The notes: generated by a model from the letters alone, not told the origin. A stretch of 64,000 bases of DNA from Lactifluus volemus (GCA_022376515.1 WTXI01000006.1:372001-436000); one strand, 5' to 3'; shown: positions 1-12,032, numbered from the stretch's first letter. Program-made: numbers and translations.

Positions 1-430
1 TTACTTACCAGTGACACGATGCTGAAGGTGTCCAGGCCATCGAATACAAGGTCGATATTCGGCAGAGAGAGTTCCCGTCCAATAACTTCAAAAGAAGTCT
101 TGAAGGCCCAGTCCGCTTCCCCAATCCCTAAACACAATAAGGCCAAGTTCTGTGCCAAATCGTTTACTGTACAGTCGCGCGTACTGCGGCGTACATTGAA
201 TGTCCCACTCGTGTAGCCCAACGAACTAGCAAGAGTAAAAACATCCCAACTCATTGAAATATAGCTTCCATACTTACAGGATCTGGTATTATGCTCAAGT
301 GGAGAAGCTCGACGTGCACAGAGGTAGGGAAAGCCGATGCCTCCAACCATTCTCCGTTTCCGGTCCCTAGACCTCCGCCGACCTGGGTGAAAGCCCAACA
401 CCTATCGAGTAAGCGTGTGGTACCAATCAT
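1..430 (-). CDS. Beta-mannosidase (GH2), 5' part only
   Basis: This is the N-terminal part of a glycoside hydrolase family 2 beta-mannosidase, an enzyme that removes terminal beta-mannose from N-glycan and mannan breakdown products. Three exons can be joined: 278-430, 195-225 and 9-127, and the gene runs off the left edge. Exon 1 has the WAFTQVGG segment and FPTSVHVELLHL. Exon 2 supplies FVGLHEWDIQ. Exon 3 gives WAFKTSFEV followed by LVFDGLDTFSIVSL. This order is typical of the family's sugar-binding-like N-terminal domain. Introns 1 and 2 and the last visible donor (GTAAGTAA) have normal borders. The start at 430 was chosen because MIGTTRLLD directly precedes the conserved segment; an in-frame ATG at 454 is possible. 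The catalytic region is outside the window. Confidence 0.85.
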
Positions 431-705
431 GCTTTGGCCCAACGGGCGTAACAAAGGATCAGAGTATAAGAGGACTCCGTCAGATAAGCGGCGTAATCAT
501 CAAACACGCCAAACGTATGAATGTTCATTGATCATTCCTAACAATCGTGTACATAATGGTGACTAAAATACAATGAAACATCATTTCAAAGCGTGTTGCA
601 GTCTGTATAGTAATAAACCGACGAAGCTGAACACACCAATTGGGTCTTATCTGTTGCATTCTCGCAGGACGGGCAGCAGCCTTCCGTGGCTCCCTAGGGT
701 GCAAT
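431..705. other. Spacer between Argonaute 3' end and beta-mannosidase start
   Basis: About 275 bases separate the Argonaute stop from the beta-mannosidase start, both on the minus strand. It must hold the Argonaute 3' UTR and the mannosidase promoter. No open frame here matches a protein family I recognise, and no clear TATA box or terminator is visible. Confidence 0.5.
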
Positions 706-3700
706 TTAGCAGAAGTACATAAGTTGTCTCATGCGTTCATGTGCCGGTTTGAAGGCCTGACGGAATCTTTCCAACGTGGTCGCTGCCTCTGTTGTGTTGG
801 TAGCGGTCTCGGACATTGAGAGGTCGAAACCCTGTTGAGGATCGTAATGGTGCTTTGCACGGGAGCAAACAATGTCTGCGTCTAAGGTAGAGTGCGTCAG
901 TCATAACCTATAAAAATAGTGAACGTGTATCACAATAAACGGGGGCGGGTATAGAGACAGAGCGTGTCGCGCGCGCGTAGACATGGCACAGCGCGTAAGA
1001 CAATGACTGCAAACCGTCAGCCCTACGATCACTGTCAATAACGATGAAAATCTTGACGAGATAAGTGACATACGTGAACCTATTCTCATCGATGAGAACA
1101 TTATAATGGGACGGACGACTGGTACCAAGCAGTCCCCCATGACTCTGCAGGTAGAAGTCGAACTCGACAGGATTGACAACGTCGCTATCGACAACTGTCC
1201 CCGCTGGGCAATTACCGCTTCTATCGCCTTCATTTTCAGACTTTGGGAAGAAGCGAACGTGGTGCCGCTTGCCGACAATGATAAGGGTAATTGTGGGTTT
1301 GAACCCCATTTTTTCGCATGCGCCTATGGTGAAGTTTGGAACCACACGAGATGAATAGAAGGCAAGGGCATACGTCTGATGAGAGGAAGCTCCTCTTCAA
1401 GAACCGTGGCGAATTGACCTTCTGACACGCCATCTAAAAGGCGTGTTTGTAGCGAAAATGATAACGAGGTTGAACCACTGACCGCGATAGAATAGAAGGC
1501 GCTTGGGAAGCTTTTTCGTTGCCTCCTTATAGTGTCTCAGCACCTCCTGTCGTTAAATCAGTTATCATGTCACCCTGGGGCGAGTAAACACGCACCGTGC
1601 ACATCGATTCCATTGCTTCAATGATTTCCTTTCGAGATGTTTGCACTCGCATAGTCGAAACATAACGAACAGCGCTACTATCGATGCTACCAACAAGGGA
1701 GGTGAAGGAAGGGCGGTCTCCAGACCCAGGAGCAGGATGAATGACATCGGCGCCTGATCAAAACGTGATCAATAGAATTCTTCCTTGATTACAAGGTAAG
1801 GCTTACCCATGACCATGGTCGGATTTGCAGAGTCCGTGAGGAATGATACGTCACGGGGTTCCGGGACAGAATTGACGCCCCCGAGCTTTACATTCAGCCT
1901 ACGCAGAGATAAGATTAGATCAGAACGCGAAGGGGCGCGGCAAGAGACCCACTTGAGGGTTATGTTGGCGTAATACTGGGGCTTTGCGCGGTAGCACTTT
2001 GACGACTTCATGCACTGTGTAACAACGCCAGTCTACAGATGGAGATTGGTACGTTGAAAATGTCACGACTAAACGATTTTAATCACCGTAACATCGCCAA
2101 AACTAGCAGGTAGGATATAGATGTCGGCGTTGTATTTCACCAAAAACATGCACTTACTGTTTGACAGCAGAGTAGATGTCGTTTCCACCATCTGGAAGGA
2201 CGACGACTATGACTGTGGGGAGGCTCTTTGTCAGACGTTGACATTCACCACCGGCAGCCCGGAGTTGCTGTGGAGACGGTAAGCCATCCGCGATAAGGAC
2301 CAGCGAGTTAGTGATGAGGCGACAGACCTGAGCGATTATTCCTTGCCCCGACTCCCATTTTATGAGCGCCGGACGAGGGTTGATGGTTATACCTATCACT
2401 TAGGTGAGCATGATGGTCCACTGAGCCTGCATAAGTGGTCGTACCAACTGTCTCACATGCCTTGACTAATTCATTGGCCATCTGATGAGCAGTCTGATCG
2501 TTGAAACGCTGTGGTCGCTCATAGATGACAATCATCCAATTGGGGACTTGAGATGGGGTAAACATTCGTTTGTCGATCCTGCAGGAAGTCATTGGGAAGT
2601 CACGAAAACAAAGCACAATAAGAGCACTTACAAATTCCATGCACCATCGCGTGGTTTCTGGTATAAGAATCTGGAATCATTTTTCCAATAAAAATAAAGA
2701 GAAATAGCGTACAGCCGTGGGCTGCCTGGAAGATTGATGATACCTCAATGTTGGTGCATTGATGACCCGAGCCTGAATTCTCTGCGGTTGGTTTTCGATA
2801 GTCATGCCGAATTGCTGGATATATTCTGATTCTCCGTATTCAAGCACCTTTGGGTGTGGTCAACAGGCGAGCCGAAAGTGCACACCAAGAACATACAGCC
2901 AAGCCATTGCAGATACTCGCTAAACGGTCATTGGGACGCTTCGTGGCAAACTCGAGCACGGAATTCGTCTTGTCTGAGGGTACCTGTTTTCGCATTATCT
3001 GGCCCGGGGGAACATGGCAGAGCTCGAGTGGGATCAAGGCGCCAGTCGAGAGCTGCATGACACTGAATCTGAGTTATCCGGAAGATGGGTACAAAAATGC
3101 ACAAACCTCGACACAAATGATATCAGGGTACCGAAGTGGCTGATTCAACACACCTCGGAAGTAATCCGCAACTGTGGTCCGTTGACCATTGTCGAGTTCG
3201 AAGCTAAGATCCCGAGCTCCTTCTTTGCTCAGTCTCTTGACAACCCGCGGTCTCGGGTTCTGCTGGCCCCGGTCACGCTGACCGTGCGAGGTGGTGATTT
3301 TTATGCCCGAGATGAAACGTTGCAAGCGTATGCGTTCCCTGTCAGGGAGCGACTGCCGTGGTGCGAGTGCGTTGGGATTTCCTGGTCTGCCAAGGACGGC
3401 AAGAGCGAGACCAATGAGTGGGCCGGGCATGTACATAGCACCAGTTGATATGTCGACGTTGATAAGCATGCGGCCGATAGCAGGTCGCACCGATTGGAAG
3501 TAGCCACGCCATAGGACAATACCGCCGCCAATGTCGCTTGTCTCTCTGTCCGTGAAGAACGAACGGACATTGAATGGCCACCTCAGGTTTGGACCCATGC
3601 GAACCACTACATTCAGTGCCTGTCCCGGGACATGAATAAAGGTGCAACCACAAAAAGCGGCTAGACTGCGCGTACAGTAATCGCCGTCAAAACGCTATTG

Positions 3701-4740
3701 TCATGGCTCTGCACACCTTGCAAAAAGCGTTGAAGAACTCTAGTAGAGGTCGATTGAGCATGAGTTAACTCAGTAAGGGATGAATACACCTACTCGGTGC
3801 TGATCGAAGCAACATGGGTCAAGCGAACCCGGTACTCTATAGGGCCACGACCGCGTCGTGCAGTTTCACCTGGAGACGGTGGGGGCCCCATAGGGACCAC
3901 GAACTAGAACATGGAAAGTTGAGTCAAGCAGGACATGACCGCAACCTGGGAGACTTGCCTCGTTCGCACCCTCCTCGAGAGGGAGTTCGATCGCCGTGAA
4001 GAAATTCTTACGGCCATCGTACACTCCGGGACTTTCGAAAAGATCGGGTTCCACTTGGGTTTGTAGATGGTTGATAATTTCAAAATTTCGTGCAGCTGGA
4101 AGTGGCTTATCGGGCAAAATGACTATGATGAGCGGTGATCAGGGGTTTCAGCGGGATACAGTTGTGGGAAGATATAGGTCTCACCGACTACATCATGACA
4201 GAGTATGTGAAGAACCCATTAGATACATCCTTCCGAGAAGAAAGAGAACATACCATCGTAATGATATATCATCCCTTGGTCAAGCTCGACCGCGAAATGA
4301 TTGGTGAACACTTCGATGGGTCTTCCGGCAGTGCCATGTCCTGGGCGCTTGACGCCGATAGCGTGAACATGCGCGGCAGGAACGCGCGAACGATCGACAG
4401 CAGGGCCACCAACTATAGGCGGACCACCCCGGGGGGGAGGGCCACCGCGGCCTGGGCCAGCACCGCGAAAGCCACCACCACGGTCGCCACCACCGCGCCC
4501 GCCACCGCGCCCACCACCGCGGTCACCACCACCTCGCCCGCCACCGCGGTCGCCACCACCTCGCCCACCACCACGGTCACCACCACCGCGCCCACCGCCA
4601 CGGCCACCACCACGGTCGCCGCCGCCGCGTCCCATTCCTCGGTCGCCGCCACCGCGCCCGCCGCGGTCACCACCACGAGGGCCACCGCGAGGACCCCCAC
4701 GGCCACGGCCAGGGTCTCCTGGAGCACCTTTTGGAGGCAT
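706..4740 (-). CDS. Argonaute (PAZ-PIWI) small-RNA effector
   Basis: This is an Argonaute protein, the small-RNA-guided effector of RNA silencing, spread over many short exons. Exon 1 (4254-4740) begins with a long RGG/GRGG-rich tract of about 110 residues, then the N domain ([11 protein letters not shown]). Exon 2 (3970-4122) has [11 protein letters not shown] and [12 protein letters not shown]. The linker and PAZ region lie around 2850-3650 ([27 protein letters not shown]). The MID region lies around 2010-2640 ([36 protein letters not shown]). PIWI follows. The catalytic set is present: D in [12 protein letters not shown] in [12 protein letters not shown] in [10 protein letters not shown] (this codon is split by an intron), and D in [17 protein letters not shown]. 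This is the DEDD form, so slicer activity is predicted. The protein ends [10 protein letters not shown] with TAA at 706-708. It is divergent from HIS4. Confidence 0.95.
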
Positions 4741-5020
4741 GATTTTAAAAAAAAATGGAGTGAAGAGTAGGTATTAGGGAGTAGAAAGGGGGAAGGGTAA
4801 GAAGGGTAACTATATGCAGATAAACGGAAGGGGAGGCTTTTGTATCAAGTTGACCGGGCCGTTGCCGAAGGGTTTATTCTTCTCTTCGTGTGATTTGCGA
4901 TGTAGTAGATACTGTTTTATACTCTTTCATCGATCGATTGAGTCCTCGCCACCCTTGTTCAAAACATAAAGCACGTGTCATTGATGTGATAATAATTTTT
5001 GCCTTATTTGTCGGTAAAAC
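4741..5020. promoter_or_regulatory. Divergent promoter, Argonaute / HIS4
   Basis: These 280 bases lie between two divergent start codons and must hold both promoters. The left part is A/G-rich and the right part has pyrimidine-rich and AT-rich stretches near the HIS4 start. A TGAGTC core at 4939-4944 resembles half of a Gcn4/Cpc1-type site (TGASTCA), which would suit amino-acid control of HIS4. It misses the last base of the consensus, so this is only a weak suggestion. Confidence 0.4.
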
Positions 5021-7716
5021 ATGGTTGCCTTCCTACCTTTGCTCGATACTCGAGATCCAGCCATTCTCAAACCCCTTGAGCGCATCGGCCCTGTGATAAT
5101 CCCCGTTACCAATTCCGTAGTAGCAAATGAATCTGATTTGCATAATTCTTACATCCTTGTCGACAACAACTCCTCTCTAAACCCTGATGTCCTAATATCC
5201 TTCTTGGACCGTGGTGCCGAGAAGGTCATCTTGTCCCTCCCACAAGCGTCCGAGGTTATTGGTTCGGTGCCTTCAGATCGGATCCTTCTCTTCATAGATG
5301 TCGCCAATGCAAGTGCCGTCTCGGACAAGACTCGTTCTGGAGTCTCGGGTGTACTTCTCAAATCGCCATCTCTTGAACTGGACCTCATCTCTTCCGTGTC
5401 CCAGTTTTTTTCGGGCTCATCCATTTACGTCCTATCCACCTCAATCGCGCCACCTACATCTCTCACCATCCGGGAGCTTCGTTCAGCTGGTGCTATTCCA
5501 GTCCTCCCAACCTCTCAATTAACGCTCGGCCAATCCAGTACTTCGCAAATAAATATTGCCGATGCTTTCCTCGCGCCGCTTTGCTCTGATCGCCCTGATG
5601 GTCTCTTTCCCACTGTCGTCTCTTCTTTCGCCCAGGGCGGTCGCTCTCTCGGACTGGTATATTCCTCCCGTCAATCAATCGCCGAATCTATCCTATCAGG
5701 GAAAGGTGTTTATCACTCGCGGAGGAGTGGTCTCTGGAGGAAGGGTGAGACATCTGGTGCGACGCAAGATGTCATTCGCATCCACCTCGACTGTGACACA
5801 GATGCTCTCGAGTTCTGTGTCATTCAGCATGGTGCCGGTTTCTGCCATTTAAATCGTCCCTCATGCTTCGGTGAAGTGAACGGACTGGCTGCGCTGGAGA
5901 GCACCTTGAAATCCCGTTTCGATTCCGCCCCTGAAGGTTCCTATACGAAAAGACTTTTCAACGATCCTCATCTCCTGCAATCGAAGATCATGGAAGAGGC
6001 GAATGAGCTTTGCACCGCCGAGACGAGGGAGCAAGTTGCCTTTGAGGCAGCCGACTTGCTTTATTTCACCTTAACTCGATGTATCGCCGCAGGTGTGGGT
6101 CTCGTTGACATCGAGCGCAATCTTGATGCCAAGGCGCGCAAGGTCTCAAGAAGACCGGGCAATGCCAAGGCACGCTGGTCTTCCAATCATCCGCCGATAT
6201 CTGAGCCGCCTCCTCCCACACTTGCAAAACCAGCCTATCAACCCCAGTCCAATCCTAATGATGCTATTCGTATGCGCAAGTATACTGCTGCGTCCATCTC
6301 CCCGTCCGAGCGCGCTCAACTTCTCCGGCGCCCCGTGCTCAAGTTTGATGACATGATCGCCAAAGTCAAGCCCATCGTGGATCACGTACGCGCTCAGGGC
6401 GACTCTGCGCTCCTCGAGTTGACCGCCAAGTTTGACAAGGCGCAGCTCGACCACACGGTCATTTTCCCACCCTTCGCACCGGAAAGCATCCAGCTCGACG
6501 ACGCCGTCCGCGCCGCGATCGATGTGGCCTACGCCAATATCCGCAAGTTCCACGAGGCCCAGGCCCAGTCGGACACACTCGTCGTTGAGACGATGCCCGG
6601 TGTCGTTTGTTCGCGTTTCGCACGCCCCATCGCGCGCGTTGGTCTCTACGTCCCCGGTGGCACGGCGATACTACCTTCTACCGCTCTCATGCTTGGCATC
6701 CCCGCGCAGGTCGCAGGTTGTCACGAAATTGTGCTTGCGACCCCACCTCGCCCCGACGGTAGCATCTCTCCCGAGGTAATGTACGTCGCGCATCTCGTCG
6801 GCGCCTCCGCAGTCCTCAAAGCAGGCGGGGCTCAAGCGGTCGCAGCCCTCGCGTACGGCACACAGACCGTGCCCAAAGTCGACAAGATCTTTGGCCCTGG
6901 CAATCAGTGGGTGACGGCCGCCAAGATGCTGGTTCAAAATGACACCGACGCGTTAGTGGCGATCGACATGCCTGCTGGTCCATCCGAAGTTCTTGTGAGT
7001 CACCGTTTTCCCCTTTCTCCTAGTCTTCGATGGACAAACGTGTGCTAATGCCGCGGCGATAGGTCATTGCGGACAAAACATGTATTCCCGCGCATGTGGC
7101 AGCTGACCTGCTTTCTCAAGCGGAGCACGGCGTTGATTCCCAGGTAGTACTCGTTGCGGTGGATCTCCCCGCATCCATCCTGGCAGAAGTGGAGTCACAA
7201 GTCGATGCTCAAGCACGCGCACTGGAGCGCGTAGAAATCATCCGCCAATCTGTGGAAAAGAGCATTATCGTACAGGTGGACGACATAGAAACAGCATTGG
7301 CATTCTCGAACGACTACGCCCCTGAGCATCTTATATTGCACATCGAGATGGCTGCGGCTGCGGTGGCGCGGGTCCAGAATGCGGGAAGCGTATTCGTAGG
7401 GCCATACTCCCCGGAGAGGCAAGTCATTATCTGCTCCACTTCCTCACGTTGTGATCGACGGTGTCCTTCTGACCTGCCTTGCGTTTCGTGTAGCTGCGGA
7501 GATTACGCGTCTGGCACAAACCACACCCTACCGACAAATGGCTACGCTCGCCAATTCAGTGGCGTGAACACACACTCCTTTCAAAAGCACATCACATCAC
7601 AAGAACTGACTGCGGACGGCCTCAGGGCACTCGGACCTGTAGTGGCTACACTTGCAGATTGCGAAGGGTTGCAGGCGCATGCAAACGCTGTTCGGATCCG
7701 ACTCGGTTCTATGTGA
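5021..7716 (+). CDS. HIS4: Trifunctional histidine biosynthesis protein HIS4
   Basis: This fungal fusion enzyme catalyses three steps of histidine synthesis: phosphoribosyl-ATP pyrophosphohydrolase, phosphoribosyl-AMP cyclohydrolase and histidinol dehydrogenase. Exons are 5021-6994, 7063-7418 and 7494-7716, giving about 850 residues as expected. The cyclohydrolase part shows SRRSGLWRKGETSG, LDCDTDALEF and HLNRPSCFGE. The pyrophosphohydrolase part shows KIMEEANELCTAE and FEAADLLYF. The dehydrogenase part shows RVGLYVPGGTAILPST, VDKIFGPGNQWVTAAK, MPAGPSEVL, QAEHGVDSQVVL and SCGDYASGTNHTLPT. The second intron (7419-7493) has a GC donor (AG followed by GCAAGT), is 75 nt long and carries no in-frame stop, so automatic gene calling may read through it. 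Splicing there is required to rebuild the conserved SPESCGDYASG segment. Confidence 0.97.
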
Positions 7717-7901
7717 AAGAAAGTTCGGTCATAGAAAGTGGAAAGTGGAAAGGGGGTTGTAAAATTTTTGGTTTCAACACATCTTCGGCGTTGAGACACG
7801 CTATCAAAACGTGACACCCCTCAAGTTCCGTGGGTAAAAGAGAATCTATAGAACTAGGAATAACGTGATGTATGCTCGAATGTAAAGCAGAAAGAATGGT
7901 C

Positions 7902-9328
7902 TCAGTTGGTCCGGTAAAGGGCGCGTTTAGCAACCTTGACTATGAGCGAGGTGTCAGGGAAGGCCAGAGCCTCAAGATTTGCAGCATACTAATGAATTTA
8001 GTTGTCAGGTCGCAAGTGAGAACGTCAACCTAATTGGGAGAACTCACGGGAGTAGGAACATCGGCACCAGTGATGCGCTCGACGGGTGCGTCAAGATAGT
8101 CAAAGGCCTCGCTTTCGACAATTTGGGCACAGATCTCGGAGCCCACACCGAACGCGGGGAAACCGCCTTCAACGGTGACCAGTCTGGGGACGGTAAGTTT
8201 TGTATATGCGCAGTAATTGCCACCGCTCACCGGTTGGTCTTCTTCACTGATTCTTTGATCGTACCAATGTCGAGGGGGCGGATAGAGCGGAGGTTGATAA
8301 CCTCCGCCGTGATGCCTTCTTTAGCTAGGATGTCCGCCGCTTCAAGACTGTGCGTCACCATCTTGCTGTGGGCAACAATGGTAACATCACTTCCGACGCG
8401 CTCGACCTTAGCTTTCCCAATAGGGAGAAGGAAGTCGTCTGACAAGGCCTCTTTGGGCATAGGGAACGAGACACCATAAAGCATTTCATTCTCGAGGAAC
8501 ACTACGGGGTTAGGGTCACGGATAGCGGACTGGACAGCATCATGTTGGATTGGCACTTTACTAGGATGAAGAATATCACGCACCTTGAGTAAGCCTCTGC
8601 AATCTTCCGCACTCCACGGACTAACGACTTTCAATCCGGGAATCTGACCATACCATGCAGTGTAGTCCTGCGAGTGCTGGGCGGCGACACCAGCAGCAGC
8701 GCCGTTGGGGCCACGGAAAACAACTGGACATGGGACGTTTCCACCGGACATATAGTAAGTCTTGCCAGCAGAGTTAACGATTTGGTCGATAGCTTGCATG
8801 GCAAAATTGAAGGTCATGAACTCGCATCTTGCTTATGTCAATTCGCGTTACTTATGTGATCGGTGGAATTGAACGCATACATTGGACGTAAACCAGCCAG
8901 AGCAGCACCGACAGCGAGACCAGCGAAACCCATTTCTGTGATGGGGGTGTCGACGACACGCTTCTCACCAAACTTGTCCAACAAGCCTTTTGTTACCTAA
9001 GGAGAAGTTAGAACTGAACGCGTATGACGGAATGTAGCAACTGACCTTGTAGGCACCATTGTAGCGAGCCACTTCCTCACCAAGAACAAAAACAGTTTCG
9101 TCACGAAGCATCTCTTCCTCCATGGCTGAATTGAGTGCCTCACGAACCGTCATCTATGTGAGAAATGTAAGACATGGTTTGACGGAGGTGAGTTGACGAG
9201 ACACTGACGGAGTTACCTGGTGCTTCGGTGGCAAATGAACGGAACGCATTTCTACGTAGGGCAAGAGATGCACCAGCGCGTAAATTTGTCAGGGCAGGTG
9301 CTAGTCGTGAGATATTTCTCGCAGCCAT
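7902..9328 (-). CDS. PDB1: Pyruvate dehydrogenase E1 beta subunit, mitochondrial
   Basis: This is the beta subunit of the thiamine-dependent E1 component of mitochondrial pyruvate dehydrogenase, which turns pyruvate into acetyl groups for acetyl-CoA. Exon 1 (9209-9328) encodes a 40-residue basic, Arg/Ala-rich targeting sequence. Later exons give [91 protein letters not shown] and [14 protein letters not shown]. The last exon (7902-7988) ends [15 protein letters not shown]. The intron at 8530-8583 is 54 nt with no in-frame stop; removing it restores [14 protein letters not shown]. The first donor is GTCAGT, the only placement that keeps the frame. It converges with HIS4 across about 185 bp. 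Confidence 0.96.
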
Positions 9329-9463
9329 AAGCTTTTTTGATTGAGGGAGAAGGGGGAGAGCAAGGGCTGGTTTGGTTGAGACTGAGTATTATTTCCATGT
9401 TTTGGGGGATAAATACAAATACGCATAAACAGCGCCTCTCAACACTCCGATCATAATCGGCCT

Positions 9464-10462
9464 ATGGCAGTGGTGATCATTACAGGTGCCTCGAGGTTAT
9501 CGAGTTCAATGCCACTCGATATTATTATTATTGGCTGATTCTTGTCTGTCAGGGGCATCGGTCTCGCAGCCACTTCATTTTTACTTGAAACCTTCAAGGC
9601 AACCGTTGTCGCCATTTCGCGTACTCGTTCTTCCGAGTTGGACGCTCTAGCTACCGCACATCCCGGAGCTTTGCAAATTGTCCAGTGCAACATGTTAGTT
9701 TTGTTCGGGCGCTCGCCTCCGACCCTTTTGCTGATAACGTGCACAGAACCGATGAGCCTGCGTTCACAGCGGCCATCCAATCAGTGCCTGCGAAGTATGG
9801 TCGTCTAGATGCCTTGGTACTGAACGCTGGTGCATTAGATCCCATGACGCGAATCACTTCACTCGACACGCCTCTGGATGCGTGGAGGGCGCATTTTGAT
9901 GTCAATGTGTTTTCTCTCGTTACTGCACTCAAAGCAGCTGTCCCGTCGCTGCGGGAAAGTCCCTGTGGCGGTAAGGTCATTTTCGTTAGTTCGGGAGCTG
10001 CCGTTGGTGGTATTGCGGGCTGGGGACCTTACAATGCTAGCAAGGCCGCCATGAATGCCTTGAATCGGTACGAATCCTTCCATACACCGACTTTGGTTTT
10101 TCGCTTGCGTTCATGTACTCCGATCAGGACATTGGCCACTGAAGAGAAAGGAAAGGTGGTGTCCGTCGCACTTCGCCCCGGTAAAGTAGACACCGCTGTT
10201 CGTCGATTTCGTTTCACATGGGTCTCGTCTAAGGCTTACAGGAGCGTAGATGCAAGGTTATATTCGTGAATTCGGTGGTCCCCACATGGCGCCTGGTGTC
10301 CATGAAATCGTTGAGCGCGAAAAGCGGGAAGGGTTACTTTTAAAGCCCGAGGACCCTGGGCACGTTATAGCCGCTCTTGCTCTCCATGCGCCGGAGTCTC
10401 TCTCTGGCGAGTTTGTCAACTGGGATGACGAGAGATGCAGAGAATTCAGGCGATCGACGTGA
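9464..10462 (+). CDS. Short-chain dehydrogenase/reductase (SDR)
   Basis: This is a classical NAD(P)-dependent short-chain dehydrogenase/reductase; its substrate cannot be told from sequence. The spliced N-terminus gives the Rossmann motif TGASRGIG; the first intron starts at 9496 and the next exon resumes at GGIGLAATSFLLE. The motif LVLNAGALDP, the active-site serine in FVSSGAA and the YNASKAA catalytic pair (YxxxK) are all present, followed by SVALRPGKVDT. Further introns lie near 9692, 10069 and after VDTA, and the reading resumes at MQGYIREFGGPHM. The protein ends CREFRRST, about 255 residues, normal for the family. The overall pattern resembles the fungal group that includes yeast YIR035C. 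It is transcribed away from PDB1 with a spacer of 135 bp and is followed directly by a broken amidohydrolase. Confidence 0.9.
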
Positions 10463-10555
10463 GAACGTTGCGCTGAATAGGAAGTCGAATGTCTAAATGT
10501 GTACAACCCAAGTTGATAGATGATCGAGCACTCTCTTTCAACGACTCGAACATCC

Positions 10556-11816
10556 ATGGCGAGCACCGCAGAGCGCATTGACATCCATCACCATTTCTTC
10601 CCGCCTTCTTTTTCTCGTGTCAAGGCAGCCATGTCCCACACGGTGGGTTTCCGCACACCTCCGGAAAATTTGCCATGGAACGTGGATTTGAGTTTGCGCG
10701 CGATGGATGCCTTGGCATCCAGCTAGCAGTCCTATCGCTGCCAGCAGGCGTCGCAGAGAATTTTGACGAGGCGAAGGCGATGAATATCCTCATGCACGAA
10801 ATTGTAAAACAACACGAGAATAGGTTCGCGTTTTGGGGCTGTTTGGGTGACTGGCGTGATGTGGAAGGTATACTTCATCGACTGGCAGATCGCCCCACCG
10901 ACATCCCAGTCGCTTTGTAGGTGCTCTCCGGCTCATTCCCTATTATTCGATGAGCTCGGCTCGGTCGGTATTGCTGTCTCTTCGTCCTATGGCTCCGGAA
11001 CCGAGGCTAGTGCGTCCAACCCGTTCGGTCAATGTCTTTAGGCTCATCGCTCTTGTACCGACGCATAGAGTACGTAGGTGAAGATGTATTCGACCCTATA
11101 TGGTCTGCTCTCGACGCGCGAAGCGCAATCGTCTTATCCATGGCACGCAAATGCCCTCTTCAATGACCATACCGCATCCGACGCTCGGAGTTCCGATCAC
11201 AGAGGTAAAACATCCGAATGTCTTCTCTTTTGCCCCTTGTATAGTCGGGCCGTCGATTTATCAGCGATCACTACTCCTACTCACGCACTCCCGACCATGA
11301 ACAGGTGCCCCACGAGACGTTCAAAGCCGCGGCACAGTTAGTCGTGAGCGGCAAGACGCGACGCTTTTCACGCCTCGCGTTCATACTGGCCCACATGGGC
11401 GGGTCCGCGCTCGCGCTCGCTTCGCGGGTGGCCGGGCTCGCCCGATATATGGGCGCGCCGCTCTCGGAGGATGAAATTCTCGCCGAGTTTCGGCGATATT
11501 GGTGGGACGCCGCGCTGAGCGGTGGCTCCGTGGCGGCTGGTGACGGAGAGCCGTGGAACTTTGGGGATCACATCCTTTGGGGAAGCGACTTCCCAGGTAA
11601 CTTTGATTCTGTTTGAACTCCGACCCCAAAAAGATCCCATCGCTGATCGGTACTGTAGCGGTTTCGCTGGATACCATCCGCTGGTTCGATAGCAATCTTG
11701 AGAAAGGGTACCAAGCCAACTCGTCACAATTGGAGAGGATATACAACAAGAATGTCCTGAGCCTTTTCAAGTCCCATGGGATTGCGCTTTTTGCTGACCG
11801 GGGCGCAGGCAGATAG
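10556..11816 (+). pseudogene. Amidohydrolase (ACMSD/6-MSA decarboxylase-like) with three frameshifts
   Basis: This is a metal-dependent amidohydrolase of the Amidohydro_2 group, which holds non-oxidative decarboxylases of ring carboxylic acids. Metal-ligand motifs are visible: HHHFFP near the N-terminus, LAHMGGSALA, and WGSDFP near the C-terminus. The frame breaks three times within well-conserved sequence. Near 10714 it changes just before LGIQLAVLSLPAG. Near 10945 it changes just before FDELGSVGIAVSSSYG. Near 11134 it changes just before IHGTQMPSSMTIPHPT. Each break fits the loss of a single base. Introns (for example 10868-10920) still have proper borders. It may be a young pseudogene, or the indels may be assembly errors. 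The start at 10556 (MASTAERID) fits the family; an in-frame ATG at 10520 exists. Confidence 0.8.
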
Positions 11817-12032
11817 TGTCTGAAGTAATTCAAAATTGTGCATGCGTACACCACCACGTCTAGTCGTAATGTGCTACGTACTTATATAGAGGTTTAAAAA
11901 ACACAAATCTATGAGGTATTATTCTAGTCCCTACATGTTCATCCACAAAAGTATACAACAGAGACAACAAAGGGATCGAAGTTCCTACAGCAACGCTACA
12001 TCTGCATCTGCCTCATACAATCATCGAGAATA

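Noticed and set aside
1290..1310. Pol III B-box-like sequence (GGGTTTGAACCCC)
   Set aside because: It lies in the conserved GFKPTITL coding segment of Argonaute, and no tRNA fold or A box fits around it.
4413..4727. Val/Ala-rich and Thr/Ala-rich open frames over the Argonaute start
   Set aside because: They are other-frame readings of the GC-rich RGG repeat DNA and have no independent support.
11368..11857. Minus-strand frames opposite the amidohydrolase C-terminus
   Set aside because: Antisense shadows; the plus strand carries the HMGG and GSDFP family motifs.
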